This document shows positions 54,327 to 63,277 of a stretch of DNA of 64,000 nt, piece after piece. Numbering within the stretch: position 1 is the first letter of the stretch; each line of letters begins with the position of its first letter. Made by a program: the position numbers and the translations under genes. The notes under the pieces were generated by a model that saw nothing but the letters and a program-made list of their open reading frames with translations, was not told the DNA's origin and made no database searches. The stretch comes from Streptomyces wuyuanensis (lineage in GTDB: Bacteria; Actinomycetota; Actinomycetes; Streptomycetales; Streptomycetaceae), in NCBI RefSeq assembly GCF_900103455.1, contig NZ_FNHI01000003.1:125894-189893 (forward strand), in the 5' to 3' direction.

Positions 54327-55720
54327 CGGTCACCACGGCCGGGCCGGTGGACGACGGCGTCCTCGACGTCGTGGTGGTCGGTGCCGGTGTGGTCGGCACG
54401 GCGATCGCCCGGGAACTGGCCCGCTACCGGCTGCGGACCGCCCTCGTAGAGGCGTCCGGGGACGTCGGCGACGGCACGTCGAAGGCCAACACGGCGATCC
54501 TGCACACGGGTTTCGACGCCGTGCCCGGTTCGCTGGAGTCCGCTCTGGTCCACGACGGCCGACGGCGGCTCACCGCGTACGCGGAGGAGGCCGGCATCCC
54601 GCTGGAGCCGACCGGCGCGCTCCTCGTCGCGTGGGACGAGGACCAGCTCGCGGCCCTCCCCGGGCTGGCCGGGAAGGCGAAGCGCAACCGCTGCGACGAC
54701 ACCGAAGTCATCGGTGCCGGCGAACTGCGCGCCCGGGAGCCGCGCCTGGGGCCGGGAGCCCTCGGCGCCCTCGCCGTCCCCGGTGAGAGCATCGTCTGCC
54801 CCTGGACGACCACCCTGGCCTACGCAACCCAGGCCGTGCGTTCCGGTGTGGCGCTCCATCTGAACTGCCGTGTGGCGGGGGTGCGTCCAGCGGACGGGCT
54901 GCACCTGGTGGACACGGCCCGGGGCCCGCTGCGCACCCGGTTCCTGGTGAACGCCGCCGGTCTCCACGCGGACGACGTCGACCGGATGCTCGGCCCGGAG
55001 ACGTTCACCGTCACACCGAGACGCGGTCAGCTGATCGTCTTCGACAAGTTCGCGCGCGGCCTGGTCCGGCACATCCTCCTCCCGGTGCCCACCGCGGCCG
55101 GCAAGGGAGTGCTCGTGTCGCCGACGGTCTACGGGAACGTGCTGCTCGGGCCCACGGCCGAGGACCTCGACGACAAGACCGCCACCGGCACGACGGCGGA
55201 CGGCATCGCCCGGCTGAGGGAGGAGGGCCGCCGGATCGTGCCGGAGCTGCTCGACGAGGAGGTCACCGCCGTCTACGCGGGACTGCGGGCCGCGACCGGC
55301 CGGGAGGACTACCGCATCGACGCCCGACCGGACCGGCGGTACGTCACGGCCGGCGGAATCCGTTCGACCGGGCTGACGGCGTCCATGGCCATCGCCGCGC
55401 ACGTGGTGGACCTGCTGGCCGACACCGGGCTCGCACTCGGCGCGCCGCGCACGCTCGCTCCCGTGCGCATGCCGAACATCGGGGAGGCGTCCCTGCGCCC
55501 CTACCGGGACGACCGCCTGATCGCCGCCGACCCCGAGTACGGGACGATCGTGTGCCACTGCGAGCGGGTGACCCGCGGGGAGATCCGGGACGCGCTGGCC
55601 GGCGACATCCCGCCCGCCACGCTGGACGGTCTGCGGCGACGCACCCTTGCCCGCGGCGGCCGCTGCCAGGGGTTCTCCTGCGGGGCGGCCGTGCGTCGGC
55701 TGTTCGGGGCCGGACGGTGA
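54323..55720 (+). CDS. FAD-dependent glycerol-3-phosphate-dehydrogenase-like enzyme with BFD [2Fe-2S] domain
   Basis: A 465-aa flavoprotein. The FAD motif is VVVVGAGVVGTAIARELARY near residue 17, followed by ANTAILHTGFDAVPGSLESA, as in GlpA/L-2-hydroxyglutarate-oxidase-type dehydrogenases. The C-terminus (about 410-460) is a bacterioferritin-associated ferredoxin-like domain with CHC (IVCHCERVTRGEI) and the paired cysteines in GGRCQGFSCGAAV, expected to bind [2Fe-2S]. This GlpA-BFD layout suits electron transfer to a partner. ATGA overlap with the kinase gene and GTGA overlap with the next gene couple all three. Confidence 0.88.
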   Translation: MTVTTAGPVDDGVLDVVVVGAGVVGTAIARELARYRLRTALVEASGDVGDGTSKANTAILHTGFDAVPGSLESALVHDGRRRLTAYAEEAGIPLEPTGALLVAWDEDQLAALPGLAGKAKRNRCDDTEVIGAGELRAREPRLGPGALGALAVPGESIVCPWTTTLAYATQAVRSGVALHLNCRVAGVRPADGLHLVDTARGPLRTRFLVNAAGLHADDVDRMLGPETFTVTPRRGQLIVFDKFARGLVRHILLPVPTAAGKGVLVSPTVYGNVLLGPTAEDLDDKTATGTTADGIARLREEGRRIVPELLDEEVTAVYAGLRAATGREDYRIDARPDRRYVTAGGIRSTGLTASMAIAAHVVDLLADTGLALGAPRTLAPVRMPNIGEASLRPYRDDRLIAADPEYGTIVCHCERVTRGEIRDALAGDIPPATLDGLRRRTLARGGRCQGFSCGAAVRRLFGAGR

Positions 55721-56952
55721 AGCGGCGCACGGTGGACGTGCTGGTCGTGGGCGCGGGACCGGCCGGCCTCTCCGCGGCGGCCGCGCTGGCAGCGTCCGGA
55801 GCGGGAGCCGTCGAGGTGCTGGAGCGGGATGCCGAGGCGGGCGGAGTGCCCCGCCACTGTGCCCGCGGCGGATTCGGGCTGCGCGATCTGTGGCGGCCGA
55901 TGACGGGTCCGGGCTACGCCCGGCACTGGACCGGGGCGGCCGTACGGGCGGGGGCGGCCGTGCGCACCGGTGTCATGGTCACCGGCTGGTCCGGGCCGCT
56001 GACCGTGGAGGCGACGGGCCGGGAAGGGCTGGAGGAACTGACGGCGCGGGCGGTGGTCCTGGCCACCGGTGCACGTGAACGGCCCAGGAGCGCCCGGCTG
56101 GTGCCGGGCGGCCGGCCCGAAGGGGTGTGGACGACGGGCGAGTTGCAGCAGGCCGTGCACCTGCACGGGCTGCGTCTCGGCGGCCGGGCGCTGATCGTCG
56201 GGGCAGGACCCGTGGCCCTTGCCGCCGTGCACACGCTGCGGAGCGCGGACGCCGAACCCGTCGCCCTGGTGACCGACGGTTCCGGCCCGGGTCTCCGTCC
56301 GGCGCTGCGGCGGCCCGTTCCGGTGCTGTCGGGCACGGTCGTGACGGAGCTGATCGGCCGGAGGCGGCTCACCGGGGTGGCTCTGCTCCGCGCCGACGGC
56401 CGGGCCGCCGTCGTCCGCTGTGACACGGTCGTGTTCACGGGCGACTTCGTCCCGGAGCACGAACTGGCCAGGAGCGCGGGCGTCCCGCTCGACGCGGGCA
56501 CCCGCGGACCGGCGGTCGACGCGGACTTCCGCACCGCCCGGCCCGGCGTCTTCGCGGTGGGCAACGTCCTGCACGGCGCCGAGCTGGCCGCCGCGGCGGC
56601 GTTCGAGGGGAGCCGCGCCTCGGGCGCGGTCCGGCGGTTCCTCGCCGACGGCCGGTGGCCCGGAGCGAGGGTGCCGGTGGCAGCCGAAGGCGCCCTGCGG
56701 TGGGCCGCGCCGAACCTGATCGTGCCGCGGGACACCGGCCTACGGCTGCTGCTCCGCACCGGTCGGCGGGTCGTACGGCCCATGGTGACCGTCTCCCAGG
56801 ACGGGCGGACGCTCCACCGGGAGCGTCTGCCGCGCCCGGCGGATCCGGAGCGCTCGGCACCGCTGGGGGCGCGCTGGGCGGACGGGGTGGACGGCGGGGG
56901 CGGCCCGGTACGCATCCGCCTCGACGAAGCCCGGGGCGGCAGCAGTCGGTGA
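55717..56952 (+). CDS. FAD/NAD(P)-dependent oxidoreductase partner
   Basis: A 411-aa pyridine-nucleotide-disulfide-reductase-fold protein. It has [20 protein letters not shown] at the N-terminus, ARAVVLATGARERPRSARLV near 110, a second nucleotide site GRALIVGAGPVALAAVHTLR near 155, and PGVFAVGNVLHGAELAAAAA near 273. It is probably the electron acceptor or donor for the GlpA/BFD-like subunit, in a complex like those of opine/hydroxyproline or anaerobic glycerol-3-phosphate dehydrogenases. GTG start overlaps the previous stop. Confidence 0.85.
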   Translation: MKRRTVDVLVVGAGPAGLSAAAALAASGAGAVEVLERDAEAGGVPRHCARGGFGLRDLWRPMTGPGYARHWTGAAVRAGAAVRTGVMVTGWSGPLTVEATGREGLEELTARAVVLATGARERPRSARLVPGGRPEGVWTTGELQQAVHLHGLRLGGRALIVGAGPVALAAVHTLRSADAEPVALVTDGSGPGLRPALRRPVPVLSGTVVTELIGRRRLTGVALLRADGRAAVVRCDTVVFTGDFVPEHELARSAGVPLDAGTRGPAVDADFRTARPGVFAVGNVLHGAELAAAAAFEGSRASGAVRRFLADGRWPGARVPVAAEGALRWAAPNLIVPRDTGLRLLLRTGRRVVRPMVTVSQDGRTLHRERLPRPADPERSAPLGARWADGVDGGGGPVRIRLDEARGGSSR

Positions 56953-57080
56953 CGGTGCGGATGCCGGTGCGGGGCCCGCGCGGGTCCCGGCGCCCGTGAC
57001 TTCGCGCGGGATTCATGGCCGGTGCTCCTGTGGAGGGCCGGGCGGGGGCCCGGGCGGTGATCCCGCTCGGGGCGTTCGCC

Positions 57081-58472
57081 TCAGGCGGCGGTCCAGACGG
57101 TCGTGATGTTGCAGAACTCCTTGATCCCGTGGTCGGACAGCTCGCGCCCGTAGCCGGACCGCTTCGCGCCGCCGAAGGGCATCGCCGGATGCGAGGCGGT
57201 CATCCCGTTGAAGAAGATCCCGCCTGCCTCCATGTCCTGGACGAACCGCTCCATGTCGCCGGCGTCACGGGTCCAGACGTTCGAACTCAGGCCGAAGGGA
57301 GAGTCGTTGGCGACGCTCACGGCCTCATCCAGCCCGGAGACGCGGTAGACGGTCGCGACGGGGCCGAATGCCTCCTCGTGGTGGATCCGCATCTCCGGGG
57401 TGATCCCCGTGAGGACCGTCGGCAGGTAGTACCAGCCGGCCGGCCGGTCCCCGGAACGGCCGGCGCCGCACAGCACCTGCGCGCCGCGCCGTACGGCGTC
57501 GTCGACCAGTTCCTCCAGGTCGGCGCGGCCCTGCTCGGTGGCCAGCGGTCCGACGTCGGTGGACTCGTCCATGGGATCGCCGACGGAGAGCGCCTCCATC
57601 CGGGCGGTGAAGCGCTCGGCGAAGGTGTCGTGGACGTCCTCGTGGATGATGAAGCGCTTGGCCGCGATGCACGACTGCCCGTTGTTCTGCACCCGGGCGG
57701 TGACGGCGACCCGCGCGGCCCGGTCCACGTCGGCGGACGGCATGACCACGTACGGATCGCTGCCGCCGAGTTCGAGGACGGTCTTCTTGACCTCGTCACC
57801 GGCGATCGCCGCGACCGAGCGCCCGGCCGGCTCGCTGCCGGTGAGCGTCGCCGCGGCGACCCGCGGATCGCGCAGCACGCCCTCGATGGCCCCCGCGCCG
57901 ACGAGGAGGGTCTGGAAGCAGCCGTCGGGGAAGCCGGCCCGGTGGAAGAGATCTCCCAGGTAGAGCGCGGTCTGCGGCACGTTCGAGGCGTGCTTGAGCA
58001 GCCCGGTGTTGCCGGCCATCAGCGCGGGGGCCGCGAACCGCACGACCTGCCAGAGCGGGAAGTTCCAGGGCATCACGGCCAGCACCACGCCGAGCGGCCG
58101 GTAGCGGACCGTCACACCGGAGGCGCCCGAGTCCTTCACGTCGGCGTCGGACGGGTGCTCGTCGGCCAGCAGCTCCTCGGCGTGGTCGGCGTACCAGCGC
58201 ATCGCCTTCACGCACTTCGCCGCCTCGGCCCTGGCCGCCACCAGCGGTTTGCCCATCTCGCTCGTCATGGTGCGGGCGATGTCCTCCTGGTCCTCCTCCA
58301 GCAGCGAGGCCGCGCGCTTCAGGAGCCGGGACCGCTCGGAGAACGCGCTCGTGCGGTACGTACGGAAGGTCGCGTGGGCGGCGGCCAGGCGGTTCTCGAG
58401 CTCCTCGGGGCCGATGGCTTCGAAGGTCTTGAGCGTCTCGCCGGTCGCGGGATTCACACTGGCGATGGCCAT
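57081..58472 (-). CDS. NAD(P)-dependent succinate-semialdehyde dehydrogenase
   Basis: A 463-aa aldehyde dehydrogenase. Signatures: PLGVVLAVMPWNFPLWQVVR near residue 128, catalytic Glu in TVLELGGSDPYVV near 230, catalytic Cys in NNGQSCIAAKRFI near 264, and the C-terminal ASHPAMPFGGAKRSGYGREL. It begins MAIASVNPATGETLKTFEAI, like the short NADP-type GabD proteins of actinobacteria. It oxidises succinate semialdehyde to succinate (GABA shunt), though relatives accept other aldehydes. GAAGGAGG precedes the ATG. Convergent with the FGGY operon. Confidence 0.92.
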   Translation of the reverse strand: MAIASVNPATGETLKTFEAIGPEELENRLAAAHATFRTYRTSAFSERSRLLKRAASLLEEDQEDIARTMTSEMGKPLVAARAEAAKCVKAMRWYADHAEELLADEHPSDADVKDSGASGVTVRYRPLGVVLAVMPWNFPLWQVVRFAAPALMAGNTGLLKHASNVPQTALYLGDLFHRAGFPDGCFQTLLVGAGAIEGVLRDPRVAAATLTGSEPAGRSVAAIAGDEVKKTVLELGGSDPYVVMPSADVDRAARVAVTARVQNNGQSCIAAKRFIIHEDVHDTFAERFTARMEALSVGDPMDESTDVGPLATEQGRADLEELVDDAVRRGAQVLCGAGRSGDRPAGWYYLPTVLTGITPEMRIHHEEAFGPVATVYRVSGLDEAVSVANDSPFGLSSNVWTRDAGDMERFVQDMEAGGIFFNGMTASHPAMPFGGAKRSGYGRELSDHGIKEFCNITTVWTAA

Positions 58473-58681
58473 GGCTGTGTCCTCCTTCGGCCGCACTTAC
58501 GACCCTGCCGTGCCCGGGGCGGCGGCGCAACGTGACGCCCGGCCGCCGCCGGGCGTCACGTGGCCCGGCTCCCTCCCGTCACCACCGGTCGGCGATTCAC
58601 CCGAACGGGCAGCAGGGCCCCCCGCGGCGTAGTCTCGGGAACGGCGGATCACCCGGCCGGTCGCGTTTCCCGGGAGACGAC

Positions 58682-59425
58682 GTGAGCCCACATCGCCGCA
58701 GGACCTGGACACGGGCGTCGTCCGCGGCGTTCCTCGCGATCGCCCTGGCGGCCGGCGGCACGGCGTACGCGGGCGACGACATCGAGACGCTCACGGCCCG
58801 GCAGATCGCGGAAAAGGCGCGTGAGGCTCTGGTCGGCGCCCAGTCGGTGCACATCAGCAGCAAGGGCGACCTGCGCGAGCCGGGCTCGCCGAACGAACTG
58901 GACCTCGCCCTCGACCGCGCGGGCAACTGCGCCGGCACGGTCAGCATGGGCGACGAGGGCTCCGTGGAGATCGTCAAACGCGGTGAGACCGTGTGGATGA
59001 AGCCGGACGCGGCGTTCTGGAAGAACCAGGTGCCGGGCGGCGGCGACACCGTCAAGGAACTGGTCGGCGACCGGTACCTGCGCGGCACGACGGACAACGG
59101 GCTGCTCAAGGGCATGACCGAGGTCTGCGATCTGGACACGTTCGTCGACCGGCTCACCGGCGTCCCCACCAGCGACGTCGACCTCACCAAGGGCAAGAAG
59201 ACGAAGGTCGACGGCGTCGACGCCATCCCGGTGTCGGGCAATCTGGCGGGCCGGACGATCACGCTGTACGTCGCCACCGAGGGCAAGCCGTATCCGGTGC
59301 GCCTGGTGGTCACGAGCGCCGGCGCCGCGAAGGCGACCGTGGACTTCTCGGACTTCGACGAGCCGGTCCCGACCGAGACGCCCCCGGCCGGCGAGAGCGT
59401 CGACCTGTCCACTCTCCTGGGCTAG
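58682..59425 (+). CDS. Secreted LppX/LprAFG-like protein lacking a lipobox
   Basis: A 247-aa exported protein. Residues 1-31 are a Sec signal (basic VSPHRRRTWTR, hydrophobic core, cleavage near AYA-GDD). The rest follows the LppX_LprAFG pattern: AREALVGAQSVHISSKGDLR, then KRGETVWMKPDAAFWKNQVP and the C-terminal VTSAGAAKATVDFSDFDEPV. These proteins fold into a half-barrel that binds lipids or other hydrophobic ligands at the cell surface. Family members usually have a lipobox Cys; none is present here, so this one is likely fully secreted or held another way. GTG at 58682 follows GGGAGA. Confidence 0.8.
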   Translation: MSPHRRRTWTRASSAAFLAIALAAGGTAYAGDDIETLTARQIAEKAREALVGAQSVHISSKGDLREPGSPNELDLALDRAGNCAGTVSMGDEGSVEIVKRGETVWMKPDAAFWKNQVPGGGDTVKELVGDRYLRGTTDNGLLKGMTEVCDLDTFVDRLTGVPTSDVDLTKGKKTKVDGVDAIPVSGNLAGRTITLYVATEGKPYPVRLVVTSAGAAKATVDFSDFDEPVPTETPPAGESVDLSTLLG

Positions 59426-59549
59426 ACCCCCTTGCTCCGGCCGGACCGGCCCACTCCCAGGGGTGAACCCGTCCGAGGCCGTTCACCCGGCGGCCGGCGC
59501 CTCTCGGGTCCGATGGCGGCGGCCGTCGGCCCCCCGCAGACTCGGCGGC

Positions 59550-60023
59550 ATGTCGGGCAAGCGAAGCGCCGGTCTCCTGCTGTTCCGGGGCACCGCGGCG
59601 GATCTCGAGGTGCTGATCGGGCACATGGGAGGCCCCTATTGGGCCGCCAAGGACGAGGGCGCGTGGTCGATTCCCAAGGGCGAGTACGGCCCGGAGGAGG
59701 AGCCGGAGGCGGCAGCACGGCGGGAGTTCGAGGAGGAGCTCGGGCTGCCGGCCCCGGACGGCGAGCGCATCGCGCTCGGTGAGAGCCGCCAGTCGGGCGG
59801 CAAGACCGTTACCGTCTGGGCGGTCGAGGGCGACCTCGATCCCCGTTCGGTGGTGCCCGGCACCTTCTCGATGGAGTGGCCACCTCGGTCCGGCGTACCG
59901 GCGGAGTTCCCGGAGGTCGACCGGGTCGGCTGGTACCCCCTGGGCCGCGCGGCGGAGCTGCTCGTCCCGGGCCAGCGGGTCTTCCTGGACCGGCTCGCCC
60001 ACCACATACGCGGCGGCCGCTGA
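59550..60023 (+). CDS. NUDIX hydrolase
   Basis: A 157-aa enzyme with a complete Nudix box GEYGPEEEPEAAARREFEEE, then LGL (GX5EX7REUXEEXGU), at about residues 44-66. It starts MSGKRSAGLLLFRG and includes WSIPKG before the box and VDRVGWYPL after it, matching the small (about 155-aa) actinobacterial NUDIX/MutT-like group. It hydrolyses nucleoside diphosphate-linked compounds; substrate unknown. The ATG at 59550 fits the family start; the open frame extends upstream to 59463. Confidence 0.9.
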   Translation: MSGKRSAGLLLFRGTAADLEVLIGHMGGPYWAAKDEGAWSIPKGEYGPEEEPEAAARREFEEELGLPAPDGERIALGESRQSGGKTVTVWAVEGDLDPRSVVPGTFSMEWPPRSGVPAEFPEVDRVGWYPLGRAAELLVPGQRVFLDRLAHHIRGGR

Positions 60024-60059
60024 CCGCGGCCGCCGCCCCCGAACCGGAGGAAACGCCCC

Positions 60060-60740
60060 GTGTCCCCTTGCTTCAAGTCCGTCGCCGCGTGCGGCGCGGC
60101 ACTGCTCGTCGCGGCCGTTCTGCCCGCCACCGCCACCGCCCGTCACGCCTCGGAAGGCTCCGTGACCGCGCGCGAACTCCTGGCCAAGGTCAGGAGTTGC
60201 ACACAGATATCCGACGGCCTGTTCCGTACGGACGCGGACCAGGAGGAGTCCATACCCGTGTGCGGCACCAGTTCGGTGGTCTTTTGGAAGTCCGATCTCG
60301 ACATCGACTGCGACGGCCTGAGCAGCCCGGAGTGCAACCCAGACACCGACGAGTACTGGCAGCCGGAGACCGCCTACTGGGACTCCGAGGGATACCCGCT
60401 GGACTCCGCGGACCTGCCGTTCATCGTCGTACCGACGGTGAGTCCGCTGTGGGACTACAACTACTCGCGCATCCGCGGCGGGACCGTCGCAGCCGTCATC
60501 TACCGCGACCGGGTCGTGTACGCCGTGGTCGGCGACGCCGGACCGAGCGACCTCATCGGCGAGGCCTCGCACGCCACCGCCCGTGCTCTGGGCATAGATC
60601 CCGACCCGGCCGTCGGAGGCGTCAACTCCGGCGTGACGTACATCCTGTTCCGGGATTCCAAGGTCACCCCCATCGAGTCGCACCGGGCCGCCGTGACGCT
60701 GGGTGACAGGCTCGCGCGGAAGTTCGTCGGTCGCTCGTGA
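60060..60740 (+). CDS. Secreted chitosanase, glycoside hydrolase family 75
   Basis: A 226-aa secreted enzyme with an N-terminal signal (hydrophobic core ending ATATA, cleavage near residue 27). The mature part matches GH75 chitosanases: ELLAKVRSCTQISDGLFRTD, then SSVVFWKSDLDIDCDGLSSP with the acidic cluster, LPFIVVPTVSPLWDYNYSRI, and VVGDAGPSDLIGEASHATAR with the second acidic residue, ending in DSKVTPIESHRAAVTLGDRL. GH75 enzymes cut chitosan endo-wise. Length matches bacterial members. GTG start at 60060 follows GGAGGAAA. Confidence 0.9.
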   Translation: MSPCFKSVAACGAALLVAAVLPATATARHASEGSVTARELLAKVRSCTQISDGLFRTDADQEESIPVCGTSSVVFWKSDLDIDCDGLSSPECNPDTDEYWQPETAYWDSEGYPLDSADLPFIVVPTVSPLWDYNYSRIRGGTVAAVIYRDRVVYAVVGDAGPSDLIGEASHATARALGIDPDPAVGGVNSGVTYILFRDSKVTPIESHRAAVTLGDRLARKFVGRS

Positions 60741-60931
60741 CCCGTTCGGAAGGTCGTCGGTCGCCCGTGCGTGGCCGCGGGCGGACGATGGAGCGAACGG
60801 ACCGGCGGGGAAGGGCGGAGTGATGACAACGGACCACGGGACTCCGAGCGCCCGCCCGGAACACGGCTTCTCCGCACTCGGACCGGCGTCCGCGCCTCGG
60901 TCCCGCGGCGCGCGTTAGCGGACGTCCGGCC

Positions 60932-61978
60932 GTGGACCCCGAGGAGGCACTGGACCGGATCGCCTTCCTGCTGGAGCGGTCCGGGGCCCCCACGTACCGG
61001 GTGCGCGCCTTCCGCACGGCGGCGGCGGCTGTCGCGGCGCTGGGCGAGCGCGAGGTCGCCGAGCGGGCCGCGACCGGCTCGCTGGAGTCCGTACGAGGGC
61101 TCGGGCCCAAGACCGCCCAGGTGGTCAGGGAGGCCCTGGACGGACAGCAGCCGGCGTATCTGCGGCGGCTGGAGGAGGAGGCGGGCGGGCGGCCCGACGA
61201 GGACGCCCCGGGAGCACGGCTGCGCGCGGCGCTCCGCGGGGACTGCCACCTCCACTCGGACTGGTCGGACGGCGGCAGCCCCATCGAGGCGATGGGGCGC
61301 GCCGCTGCCGCCCTCGGGCACGAGTGGGCCGTGCTCACGGACCACTCCCCCAGGCTCACCGTCGCACGGGGGCTCAGCCCGGAGCGGCTTCGGGAGCAGC
61401 TGGACGTGGTGGCCGAACTCAACCGGACGTGGGCACCGTTCCGGCTGCTCACCGGCATCGAGTGCGACATCCTGCCGGACGGCTCGCTCGACCAGGAGCC
61501 GGAACTGCTCGACCGGCTGGACGTGGTGGTGGCGTCCGTGCACTCCAAACTCCGCATGGAGTCGCGGCCGATGACCCGGCGGATGGTCGCCGCGGTCACC
61601 AATCCGCTCGTCGATGTCCTGGGGCACTGCACGGGACGGCTGGTCAGAGGGCGTGACGGAGGGCGGGGGCGGCCGGAGTCGGAGTTCGACGCGGACGAGG
61701 TGTTCGCCGCGTGCGCCGAGTCGGGTACGGCGGTGGAGATCAACTGCCGCCCGGACCGGCTGGATCCACCGCGCCGGCTGCTGCGGCGCGCGGTGGAGGC
61801 GGGCGCGCTCTTCACGATCGACACCGACGCACACGCCCCGGGCCAGCTCGACTGGCAGATCAACGGCTGCGCCCGGGCCGAGGAGTGCGGGGTGCCCGAC
61901 TCGTGGGTGGTCAACACCCGCGGTGCGGACGAGGTGCTGCGCTGGACGCGGACCCGGGAGCTGCCTGACACCGGCTGA
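60932..61978 (+). CDS. HhH - PHP domain phosphoesterase
   Basis: A 348-aa protein resembling the C-terminal half of bacterial family X DNA polymerases without the polymerase. Residues 1-90 form a DNA-binding helix-hairpin-helix region (RVRAFRTAAAAVAALGER; VRGLGPKTAQVV). Residues 104-345 form a PHP metal-dependent phosphoesterase with all main motifs: DCHLHSDWSDG, TDHSPR, GIECDIL, VASVHSKL, LGHCTGR, EINCRPDR and DTDAHAPGQLD. Likely a DNA 3'-end-processing or phosphatase enzyme in repair. GTG at 60932 has a weak ribosome site. Confidence 0.88.
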   Translation: MDPEEALDRIAFLLERSGAPTYRVRAFRTAAAAVAALGEREVAERAATGSLESVRGLGPKTAQVVREALDGQQPAYLRRLEEEAGGRPDEDAPGARLRAALRGDCHLHSDWSDGGSPIEAMGRAAAALGHEWAVLTDHSPRLTVARGLSPERLREQLDVVAELNRTWAPFRLLTGIECDILPDGSLDQEPELLDRLDVVVASVHSKLRMESRPMTRRMVAAVTNPLVDVLGHCTGRLVRGRDGGRGRPESEFDADEVFAACAESGTAVEINCRPDRLDPPRRLLRRAVEAGALFTIDTDAHAPGQLDWQINGCARAEECGVPDSWVVNTRGADEVLRWTRTRELPDTG

Positions 61979-62212
61979 GCGGCGCGGGACGGGCAGCCGC
62001 CGCCCGACGGTGGTCCACCAGGGCCGGACGGCCGCGAACGCTGCGGGCCGAGCACCGCCCCGCCCGTGGACCCTTCAGCGGCCGCCCCGCCCACCCGGGC
62101 CCACCCCGCTCCCCCGGGCCGCGCGTTCTCCCGCCCCGGCCGCGTGCTCTCGCGGCCGGGAAGTGCGACCTTGGAGTGGGACGTCCCAGCATGAGAGAGG
62201 ACGGGGATCACC

Positions 62213-62599
62213 GTGGCCGTCATCGACAGGCACGAGGAAGTATCGGTACAGCTGACCGGCGCGCCCGAGGACGCCGACGCCGTGTTCGCCGCGTTGCTCG
62301 CGGCCTACCCCTGTGACCGGGACGCCGAGGAGCACCCCCACCAGGAGGGAAGGACCGGCCACCCGACGATCTGGTCGGCGACCTATGACGTGGCACCCGC
62401 CGACACGGCCGGATCCGTTGCGGCCACGGCCCTCCACGGGCCCGTGGGGGCCGAGCTGTCGGGCTCGTACGCGGCGGTGGACCGGCTGGCACGGGCCATG
62501 ACCACCGGTTTCGCGGTCGAGGTCGAGCACGCGGTGTCGGGCGACGGTGAGAAGCAGTTGCGGCTGCGGCTCGATTCGTCGCCCGCCACGACCGGCTGA
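62213..62599 (+). CDS. Small hypothetical protein
   Basis: A 128-aa acidic cytosolic protein; no family is recognised. It begins MAVIDRHEEVSVQLTGAPED, has a His/Glu stretch EEHPHQEGRTGHPTIW and ends VEVEHAVSGDGEKQLRLRLD, suggesting an alpha/beta sandwich. GTG at 62213 has GAGGACGGGG upstream. It is followed by a strong hairpin shared with the SRPBCC gene. Confidence 0.65.
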   Translation: MAVIDRHEEVSVQLTGAPEDADAVFAALLAAYPCDRDAEEHPHQEGRTGHPTIWSATYDVAPADTAGSVAATALHGPVGAELSGSYAAVDRLARAMTTGFAVEVEHAVSGDGEKQLRLRLDSSPATTG

Positions 62600-62619
62600 G
62601 GCCGAGGCCGATGGGAAAA

Positions 62620-62648
62620 CGGCCGGGCACGGGCCCCGTGCCCGGCCG
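62620..62648. terminator. Strong bidirectional hairpin
   Basis: cggccgggcacgg with its perfect complement ccgtgcccggccg around a short central run of G/C. On the reverse strand it is followed by TTTT, making a rho-independent terminator for the SRPBCC gene; it also closes the forward gene ending at 62599. Confidence 0.82.
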
Positions 62649-62691
62649 GGGAGCGCCACGGCCCCGCGCCGCGGAGCGCGCGCCGGCGCTC

Positions 62692-63138
62692 TCAGGACGC
62701 CTCGACCGCCGCCTTGATGCGCCGGGCGAAGGCGTCCGCGTCCTTGCGCGCCGCACCCAGCGCGAGTCCGACCAGCAGCTTGCCCAGACCGTGGCCCTCC
62801 AGGGTGTTGAACACCGTGAGCCTCGTCCGCCCGGCGTCGACGGCTTCCAGGTCGTACCCGCCCTCGGGGGCCGTCACCAGGTTCTTCGAGACCTCCGTCC
62901 AGCGGATTCGGCGCGGCGGGTCGAACTCGCTGATCCGGAACTCGCGCGAGGTGGTCATGCCCGCGTCCTTGACCTTGCTGCGATAGACCGTGCCCACTCG
63001 GGTCGGACCGTCGGTCACCCTGGTCATCTCCTGCACCCGGGGGCTGAACTTCCGGTCGTTCTCGCCGTCCGCGAGGAAGGCGAAGACCTCTTCGATCGGC
63101 CGTTCGATCACGGCCGTCCCCTCGAACCGTCCGGCCAT
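62692..63138 (-). CDS. SRPBCC-superfamily protein
   Basis: A 148-aa START/Bet v1-fold protein. Residues 1-25 (GTAVIERPIEEVFAFLADGE) and the central FRISEFDPPRRIRWTEVSKN, then LVTAPEGGYDLEA, follow the polyketide-cyclase-2/SRPBCC pattern, with a long C-terminal helix. Such proteins bind hydrophobic ligands; a cyclase role is not implied without a polyketide cluster. ATG at 63138 has GAGGGAG upstream. It lies 139 bp from the start-proximal side of the P450 stop, on the same strand. Confidence 0.87.
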   Translation of the reverse strand: MAGRFEGTAVIERPIEEVFAFLADGENDRKFSPRVQEMTRVTDGPTRVGTVYRSKVKDAGMTTSREFRISEFDPPRRIRWTEVSKNLVTAPEGGYDLEAVDAGRTRLTVFNTLEGHGLGKLLVGLALGAARKDADAFARRIKAAVEAS

Positions 63139-63277
63139 GCTGACTCCCTCTCCGTCGACGCCGAAGCACTTCCGGTACCCGGCACCACTCCAGCCTGCTC
63201 CGGACACGGGTGACGGGGGCGGTCGGACTGGTCCGTACGGGTGGCCCGGCTCCCGGGTCACCCACAACCGTCCGCGT

